A program made the translations under genes and the position numbers. This document shows positions 58,776-64,000 of a stretch of DNA of 64,000 bases, one piece after another. How positions within the stretch are numbered: position 1 is the stretch's first letter; each line of letters begins with the position of its first letter. Source of the DNA: CAJBNH01 sp964447285 (GTDB taxonomy: Bacteria > Myxococcota_A > UBA9042); assembly GCA_964447285.1 (NCBI GenBank), contig CAYURO010000019.1:23869-87868 (forward strand). The letters are read 5' to 3'. The notes beneath the pieces are model-generated. The model made no database searches. It saw nothing but the letters and a program-made list of their open reading frames with translations, and was not told the DNA's origin.

Positions 58776-60107
58776 ATGGTCCATTCCTTTCGCGGCGGCA
58801 CCCACGTACGGCACGAGAAGCAGCGCACCGCCGACAAACCCATCGAGCCGATGCCGCTGCCCGAACGGCTGGTCGTGCCCCTGCGGCAACACATCGGCGC
58901 CGCGCCCGAGCCGATCGTCGCTCGCGGCGACCTTGTGGCCAAGGGTCAGCTCCTGGCGCGGTCGGACGCGTACGTGTCGGCGACGGTGCACGCGCCCACG
59001 TCGGGCGTGATCAAGGACATCGTCGAGCTGCCGCACCCGACCTTGGGCAAGGCCATGGCGTTCGTCCTCGAGCCCGATGGTCGCGATGCATGGGTCGAAG
59101 GGTTGCCCACCGAGCGAGACTGGCGTGACCTGGATCCCGATGCGCTGCGCGAGCTTGTCCGCGCCGGCGGCGTCGTGGGTTTGGGCGGCGCCGCGTTTCC
59201 CACCCACGTCAAGCTGTCGCCCCCCGCGGGCACGGTGCTCGAGCACGTGGTGGTCAACGGCGCCGAGTGCGAGCCGTACCTGACGTCCGACGACGCCGTC
59301 ATGCGCGCGCGGGCCGAGGACCTGGTCACGGGCATCGAGATCCTGCTGCGGATCACCGGCGCGGCGCATGGCCACGTCGGCATCGAGGCGAACAAGCCCG
59401 AGGCGCTGAAGGTGGTTGCCGCTGCCGCCCGGCGTCTGCCGCAGGTGCGGGTGGTGGCGCTGCCGACCCGGTATCCGCAAGGGGCCGAGCGCAGCATCCT
59501 GCAGGCGTTGCTGGGCAAGTGGGTGCCGGCCGGCCAACTGCCGCTGTCGGTGGGGGCGATCGTCCAAAATACGACCACTTGCGTGGCCATCGCGGATGCG
59601 GTCGTGCGTGGAATCCCGGTCATCGACAAGGTGCTGACGGTGTCGGGCGCGGCCGTGGTGACCCCTCGCAACGTGTTGGCGCGCATCGGGACTTCGTGTC
59701 GCGATGTGTTGGACTTCTGCGGCGGACCCACCGAAGACTTGGGGCGGCTGGTGATGGGCGGGCCGATGATGGGCGTGGCCCAGAACAGCTTTGACACGCC
59801 CGTGATCAAGGCGACCAGCGGACTGCTGGCGCTGTCGAAGGCCGAAGTGGCGCACCCGCCCGAGGGACCGTGTCTGCGCTGCGGCATGTGCGTGACGGTG
59901 TGTCCGATGGCCCGCAAGCCCTTGGACTTTCCGACGATGGCCGAGCTGCATCTGGTCCGCCAGGCCGATGCTGCCGGGATCCTCGAGTGCATCGAGTGCG
60001 GCACTTGCGAGTACGCGTGCCCCGCCAGTCGCCCGATCCTGCAATCGATTCAGGTGCTCAAGGCCAAGGTCCGCGCTGCGCGTGCCCAGGCGGCTGCCAC
60101 CCGCTGA
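58776..60107 (+). CDS. rnfC: Rnf complex subunit RnfC
   Basis: 443 residues. Glycine-rich NADH/FMN-binding segment GGVVGLGGAAFPTHVKL near 130-145 and the biotin-like region at the N-terminus (LVAKGQLLARSDAYVSATVHAPTSG). Two [4Fe-4S] motifs near the C-terminus: CLRCGMCVTVCP and CIECGTCEYACP. It is the peripheral NAD-reactive subunit that passes electrons into the Rnf membrane complex. Confidence 0.97.
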   Translation: MVHSFRGGTHVRHEKQRTADKPIEPMPLPERLVVPLRQHIGAAPEPIVARGDLVAKGQLLARSDAYVSATVHAPTSGVIKDIVELPHPTLGKAMAFVLEPDGRDAWVEGLPTERDWRDLDPDALRELVRAGGVVGLGGAAFPTHVKLSPPAGTVLEHVVVNGAECEPYLTSDDAVMRARAEDLVTGIEILLRITGAAHGHVGIEANKPEALKVVAAAARRLPQVRVVALPTRYPQGAERSILQALLGKWVPAGQLPLSVGAIVQNTTTCVAIADAVVRGIPVIDKVLTVSGAAVVTPRNVLARIGTSCRDVLDFCGGPTEDLGRLVMGGPMMGVAQNSFDTPVIKATSGLLALSKAEVAHPPEGPCLRCGMCVTVCPMARKPLDFPTMAELHLVRQADAAGILECIECGTCEYACPASRPILQSIQVLKAKVRAARAQAAATR

Positions 60108-60129
60108 CGGGACCGCCCAGGAGGCTTCC

Positions 60130-61161
60130 ATGACGACCACCCCTGCTGCCGAACCGACCCCGCCCGTGCACGACGAGCGCCGGCTGTATGCGGCCCTGCT
60201 GACGGTGGCCGCCGCGCCGCACGTGCGCACGCGCGAGTCGATTGCCCGCATCATGTGGACCGTGTCGGCGACCTTGGCGCCCGCCGTGGCTTGGGCCGCG
60301 TGGCAGTTCGGTCTGCGGGCCCTGGCCCAGGTGGCGGTGTGTGCGGGGGCGGCGGTAGCTTGCGAGGCTTCAATTCAGAAGTTTCGCGGGGTTCCGATCA
60401 CCTGGCGCGACGGCAGCGCGTTTCTGACGGGCCTGCTGCTGGCGCTGTGTATCCCGGTCGGTATGCCGCTGTGGATGACGGCGCTGGGGGCCGTGTTCGC
60501 CATCGGCATCGCCAAGCAACCGTTTGGCGGGCTGGGGCACAACATCTTCAACCCCGCGCACGCCGGTCGCGCCTTCCTGCTCGCCTCGTTTCCGGTGCAG
60601 ATGACGACGTGGACGGCGCTGACCACCCAGGTCGACGTTGTGACCTCGGCCACGCCGCTGGGAATGCTGAAGGAGCAGGGCATGCCTGCCGTCGTCGCTA
60701 CGTTCGGCGGACAGTCCGGTCTGTACCAGTCGCTGTTCCTGGGCAACGTCAATGGCAGCTTGGGAGAGGTATCGGCGCTGCTGCTCCTGCTGGGCGGCCT
60801 GTTCCTGGTGTGGAAGCGGTACATCTTCTGGCAGGGGCCTGTCTTCTACATCGGCACCGTCGCGCTGCTGGCGTGGGTGCTGGGCGGCCCGGGCTGGTTC
60901 GACGGCGACCCGCTGTTCCACGTGCTGTCGGGCGGTCTGGTGCTCGGGGCGTTCTTCATGCTCACGGATATGGTCACCTCGCCCATCACCGCGAAAGGTC
61001 AGGTGATCTTTGCAGTCGGTGCCGGCTTGCTGGTGTTCTTGATTCGCAAGTTCGGCGGCTACCCCGAGGGCGTCTGCTACTCGATCCTGCTGATGAACTG
61101 CTTTACGCCGCTGATCGACCGGTTCGTGTCGCCGCGCACGCCCAAGGAGGCCCACGCATGA
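60130..61161 (+). CDS. rnfD: Rnf complex subunit RnfD
   Basis: 343 residues from ATG 60130. NqrB/RnfD membrane protein with about nine helices. The FMN-attachment segment VVTSATPLG carries the Thr that receives covalent FMN. Charged cytoplasmic N-terminus of about 30 residues. Overlaps rnfG by 4 bases. Confidence 0.95.
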   Translation: MTTTPAAEPTPPVHDERRLYAALLTVAAAPHVRTRESIARIMWTVSATLAPAVAWAAWQFGLRALAQVAVCAGAAVACEASIQKFRGVPITWRDGSAFLTGLLLALCIPVGMPLWMTALGAVFAIGIAKQPFGGLGHNIFNPAHAGRAFLLASFPVQMTTWTALTTQVDVVTSATPLGMLKEQGMPAVVATFGGQSGLYQSLFLGNVNGSLGEVSALLLLLGGLFLVWKRYIFWQGPVFYIGTVALLAWVLGGPGWFDGDPLFHVLSGGLVLGAFFMLTDMVTSPITAKGQVIFAVGAGLLVFLIRKFGGYPEGVCYSILLMNCFTPLIDRFVSPRTPKEAHA

Positions 61162-61775
61162 CGGCCATCCCCCCCGACTCCACAGCACCCGCCCCACCTG
61201 CGGCACATGCCGCGCACGGTGGCCCTGCGACCGACAGCATGGTCCGCATCGCGCTGAACTTGGGCGCCGCGGGGCTGATTGCTGGCGTGCTGCTGGCGAC
61301 CCTGAATGCGTATACGGCGCCGATCCGTGAAGAGAACGAGATTCGCGCGCGCGAGGAGGCCCGGCGCGCCGTCCTGCCCGCCGCGACACGCTTCGTTCCT
61401 ATCGACGGTCACGAGGGTTGGTTCTCGGGGTACGCGGGGGATGGACGGCCTGCCGGTTACGTTATCGCCGTGAAAGAAAAGGGCTATTCGGGCGCCATCG
61501 AGCTGCTGGTGGGCGTCGATGACGGGTTGCGCATCGTCGACTACCGCGTGCTGCGTCACAACGAGACGCCGGGCTTGGGCGCCAAGGCCAAGGAAGTCGA
61601 GTTTCGTCAGCGCTTTCGCGGCCGCACGCTTGGCCAGTTCACGGTCAGCAAAGTGGCCAAGCTGGGCGAGATTCAGGCCATCACCGGCGCCACCATCACC
61701 TCACGCTCTGTCGCCCGCGGCATCGAGCGCGAGCTCAAGGCCCTGCACGCCACGCTGCCCGGAGGTCGCCCATGA
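61158..61775 (+). CDS. rnfG: Rnf complex subunit RnfG
   Basis: 205 residues. Single transmembrane helix about 34-50, then the periplasmic FMN-binding domain. The covalent-FMN motif is ITGATITSRS near residue 175. Also HNETPGLGAKAKE typical of RnfG/NqrC. Overlaps both neighbours (ATGA). Confidence 0.96.
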   Translation: MTAIPPDSTAPAPPAAHAAHGGPATDSMVRIALNLGAAGLIAGVLLATLNAYTAPIREENEIRAREEARRAVLPAATRFVPIDGHEGWFSGYAGDGRPAGYVIAVKEKGYSGAIELLVGVDDGLRIVDYRVLRHNETPGLGAKAKEVEFRQRFRGRTLGQFTVSKVAKLGEIQAITGATITSRSVARGIERELKALHATLPGGRP

Positions 61776-62512
61776 CCCACACCACGCAATCCGGGTCGCT
61801 GGCCGCCCAGGTCCTCGAGGCCGAGCGCGAGCCCTTTCGCGGGTCAAAGCAGACCACCCTGCGCGGCCTGATCGCCGACGGGATCTTCAGCAAGAATCCA
61901 GTGTTCGTGCTTGCCCTGTCGCTGTGTCCGGCGGTGGCTGTGACCAGTGAGGTGACGACTGCACTGGCGATGGGTCTGGCCGTCGTGTTCGTGCTGTCGT
62001 TCTCGAACCTGTGCACGTCGCTGCTGCGGCGTTTCATCCACCCCAAGGTGCGGCTGCCGGCGTACATCGCCATCATCGCGACGCTGGTCACGACGACGCA
62101 ACTGCTGATGTCGGCGTTTTTTCCCGACCTCTATCAGGCGCTTGGTGTGTATCTCGCCTTGGTCGTGGTGTTCGCCATCATCCTGGCGCGCGCCGAGGTG
62201 TTCGCGTCCAAGAATCCGCCCTTGCCGGCACTGGTCGACGGTTTTGGCATGGGGCTTGGGTTCTTGCTGGCCCTGGTGGTTACGGCGGCGGTGCGCGAGC
62301 TGTTCGGCGTGGGCCGGCTGGCGGGCTATCCCGTCTTCGGCACCGACTACCCGCCGATCCTGATGATCGTACTGGCCCCCGGCGGCTTCATCACGATCGG
62401 CTTGTTGATCGGGCTGTTTCGCGTCATTGGGCAGTGGCGTGACAAGCGCGCGGTGGCCGCGACGACCGATGTCCCGGCGCCTGCCGCGACGGGAGAGGTG
62501 AGCCATGCTTGA
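61772..62512 (+). CDS. rnfE: Rnf complex subunit RnfE
   Basis: 246 residues. NqrD/RnfE integral membrane subunit: IFSKNPVFVLALSLCPAVAVT near the N-terminus, a Cys in each symmetric half (LCPAVAV; SNLCTSLLRR) as in the membrane [2Fe-2S] or Cys pair described for the family, six helices. Overlaps rnfG and rnfA. Confidence 0.95.
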   Translation: MTHTTQSGSLAAQVLEAEREPFRGSKQTTLRGLIADGIFSKNPVFVLALSLCPAVAVTSEVTTALAMGLAVVFVLSFSNLCTSLLRRFIHPKVRLPAYIAIIATLVTTTQLLMSAFFPDLYQALGVYLALVVVFAIILARAEVFASKNPPLPALVDGFGMGLGFLLALVVTAAVRELFGVGRLAGYPVFGTDYPPILMIVLAPGGFITIGLLIGLFRVIGQWRDKRAVAATTDVPAPAATGEVSHA

Positions 62513-63086
62513 GTACGGCGCCCTCTTCCTCTCTGCCGTGCTGGTCAACAACTTCGTGCTGACGCGGTTTCTGGGTTTGTGCATCTTCTTCGGCGTTTCC
62601 AAAAGCTTCGATGCGAGCGCCGGCATGGGCGTGGCGTTGACGGCCGTGATGACCATCGCCTCGTTCTTGGCCTGGGCCATGTACAACTTGGTGCTGGCGC
62701 CCCTGCACCTCGAGTTCTTCACCACGATTTGCTTCGTGCTGATCATCGCGAGCACGGTGCAGCTGCTCGATGTCATCACCCGCCGCTTCCTGCCCACGCT
62801 GCACGCGATGTGGGGCATCTATCTGATGCTGATCGCGACGAATTGCATCGTGCTCAGCGTACCCCTGATCAACGTCGAGAATGGCTTTGAGCTGGGCAAG
62901 AGCCTGGTCCATGCCGTCGGCGCGGGCGTGGGCTTTGCCCTCGCGTTGCTGCTGATGGCGTCGATTCGCGAGCGGTTGCAGTACGCCAAGGTTCCCAAGG
63001 CCTTCGAGGGGTTGGGGATTGCGTTCATCACGGCGGGCCTGTTGTCGCTGGCGTTCCTGGGGTTCTCGGGGATGATCCCGATGTAG
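62505..63086 (+). CDS. rnfA: Rnf complex subunit RnfA
   Basis: 193 residues, six transmembrane helices, paralogous to RnfE with inverted topology. The motifs NNFVLTRFLGLCIFFGVSK and LIATNCIVLSVPLINVEN are diagnostic. Overlaps rnfE by 8 bases. Confidence 0.96.
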   Translation: MLEYGALFLSAVLVNNFVLTRFLGLCIFFGVSKSFDASAGMGVALTAVMTIASFLAWAMYNLVLAPLHLEFFTTICFVLIIASTVQLLDVITRRFLPTLHAMWGIYLMLIATNCIVLSVPLINVENGFELGKSLVHAVGAGVGFALALLLMASIRERLQYAKVPKAFEGLGIAFITAGLLSLAFLGFSGMIPM

Positions 63087-63102
63087 TGGGAGCACGTACG
63101 CG

Positions 63103-64000
63103 ATGCCGATTGCCATCTCTCCGTTGTGGGTCGCGCTCTCGCTCGTCGGCGTGCTGGCCGGCCTTGGCGTGTCGTTCGGGTTCTTGCTGGCGTGGACCCA
63201 CAAGAAGCTGGGCGTGTACGTCGATCCGCTGGTTGACGAGGTCGACGAAGAACTTCCCAAGGGCCAATGCGGGGGGTGCGGCTTTGCCGGTTGCCGTCAG
63301 TATGCCGAGGCCGTCGTCACCCGCGCCGACGTCGCGCCCAATCTGTGCACGCCCGGCGGCAACGACGTAGCCCGCGTGGTCGCACGCATGACCGGCAAAG
63401 CCGAGTTGGAGGTCGCCCCGCGCAAGGCGGTGGTGTTGTGCGCTGGCGTTCGCGACGACAACTGCAGCGTCAAGCACGTCTACGAGGGCATGGAAGACTG
63501 CGACGCGGCTGCGCTTTTGTGGGGCGGCGACAAGGTGTGCGAGGCCGGGTGCTTGGGCCTGGGCAACTGCAGTCGCGCCTGCCCGCACGACGCGCTGCAC
63601 ATGGACCCCCGCACCAAGCTACCCGTCGTCGTGGTGGAGAAGTGCATCGGCTGCGGGCTGTGCGTCGGCGCCTGTCCGCGCGGCGTACTGGCTCTGGTTC
63701 CGGCCTCGGCCAAGAGCTACATCGCCTGCCGCAACACCGACAAGGGCGCCAAGGTCAAGAAGTTCTGCAAGGCGGGCTGTCTCGCTTGCAGCTTGTGCGT
63801 GCGCGCGTGCCCCAGTCAGGCCATCCGCGTGGCCGACAACCTGGCCATCATCGACTTCACCCCGTGCTCCAACTGCCCGGTGCCGCTGTGTCTGGACGTG
63901 AAGTGCGCGCCGCACGTCATCCTGCCGTTTCCGGGCGTCGCGACTCCCGACGTCAAATCGCCCAAGGCGCACACCGCCGGGCTGACCACCCCGTCTCAGA
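63103..64000 (+). CDS. rnfB: Rnf complex subunit RnfB (3' end outside window)
   Basis: Starts at ATG 63103 and is still open at the window edge (299 codons visible). N-terminal transmembrane helix, then the cluster CGGCGFAGC and a chain of [4Fe-4S] motifs (CLGLGNCSRACP, CIGCGLCVGACP, CLACSLCVRACP, CSNCPVPLCLDVKC). RnfB accepts electrons from ferredoxin. With this gene the order is rnfCDGEAB, the order known from acetogenic clostridia rather than the rsxABCDGE order of Gammaproteobacteria. Confidence 0.95.
   Translation, partial: MPIAISPLWVALSLVGVLAGLGVSFGFLLAWTHKKLGVYVDPLVDEVDEELPKGQCGGCGFAGCRQYAEAVVTRADVAPNLCTPGGNDVARVVARMTGKAELEVAPRKAVVLCAGVRDDNCSVKHVYEGMEDCDAAALLWGGDKVCEAGCLGLGNCSRACPHDALHMDPRTKLPVVVVEKCIGCGLCVGACPRGVLALVPASAKSYIACRNTDKGAKVKKFCKAGCLACSLCVRACPSQAIRVADNLAIIDFTPCSNCPVPLCLDVKCAPHVILPFPGVATPDVKSPKAHTAGLTTPSQ

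Noticed and set aside
1..64000. CRISPR arrays, rRNA operons, riboswitches
   Set aside because: No regularly spaced direct repeats, rRNA signatures or recognisable riboswitch folds were seen by eye; weak riboswitches could be missed without covariance-model searches.

Overview
The window is a GC-rich, gene-dense stretch of chromosome from a Gram-negative bacterium, probably a myxobacterium-like or deltaproteobacterial lineage (Myxococcota). This placement is inference. It rests on many secreted lipoproteins with Asp/Thr/Ala-rich linkers and Cys-rich tails, a PNGase F-like secreted protein, a eukaryote-like Ser/Thr kinase, an imuA/imuB pair with LexA boxes close to the form published for Myxococcus, and frequent GTG starts with 4-nt gene overlaps. 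A run of 100 N (23197-23296) shows a scaffolded draft or metagenome assembly. A glycyl radical enzyme and an rnf operon point to at least facultative anaerobic metabolism. No CRISPR array, rRNA, prophage core or replication origin was seen.

Layout. 1-4874: three tandem minus-strand paralogues of secreted proteins (signal peptide, tail-fibre-like repeats, proprotein-convertase P-like domain, phage tail-collar-like C-terminus); the leftmost runs off the window. 5388-8761: a glycyl radical enzyme and its activase, divergent from an APC permease and a TSUP exporter (8947-11295). 11308-14865: DTW-domain tRNA-modifying enzyme, RlmI-like methyltransferase, GST-like protein and an AbrB/VapC toxin-antitoxin pair. 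14873-19426: a complete nucleoside-type ABC importer (two permeases, double ATPase, BMP-family binding protein). 19512-20633: a RAYT transposase inside nested inverted repeats. 20749-22631: a PRMT-like methyltransferase and a response regulator. 22861-25484: a gap-broken Cys-rich gene and a PNGase F-like lipoprotein. 25682-29655: an NCS2-like permease, then a PhnD-like lipoprotein paired with a GGDEF cyclase. 29695-33283: a Trp-rich YXWGXW lipoprotein, an SDR and an ADP-ribosylglycohydrolase. 33520-41047: three unusual lipoproteins, an MFS transporter and an Lgt-like acyltransferase paralogue. 41144-43511: tRNA-Asn, holA and an MBL hydrolase. 43642-47150: a GMC oxidoreductase with a small partner, and a TetR/HDAC-fold divergent pair. 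47293-50994: a Ser/Thr kinase, a Sel1-repeat lipoprotein and a small Pro-rich protein. 51157-58181: imuA and imuB, each behind its own LexA box but separated by a VapBC module, two membrane-protein genes and an LTA-synthase-like enzyme. 58317-end: an RseC-like protein and rnfCDGEAB, with rnfB cut by the window edge.

How the genes fit together. The rnf complex (ferredoxin/NAD coupling) and the glycyl radical enzyme fit low-oxygen growth. The BMP/ABC system and the NCS2-like permease suggest nucleoside and nucleobase salvage. Many of the remaining genes concern the cell envelope or its sensing (lipoproteins, Lgt-like enzyme, GGDEF, kinase). Mobile or selfish modules (RAYT and two toxin-antitoxin pairs) are interspersed.
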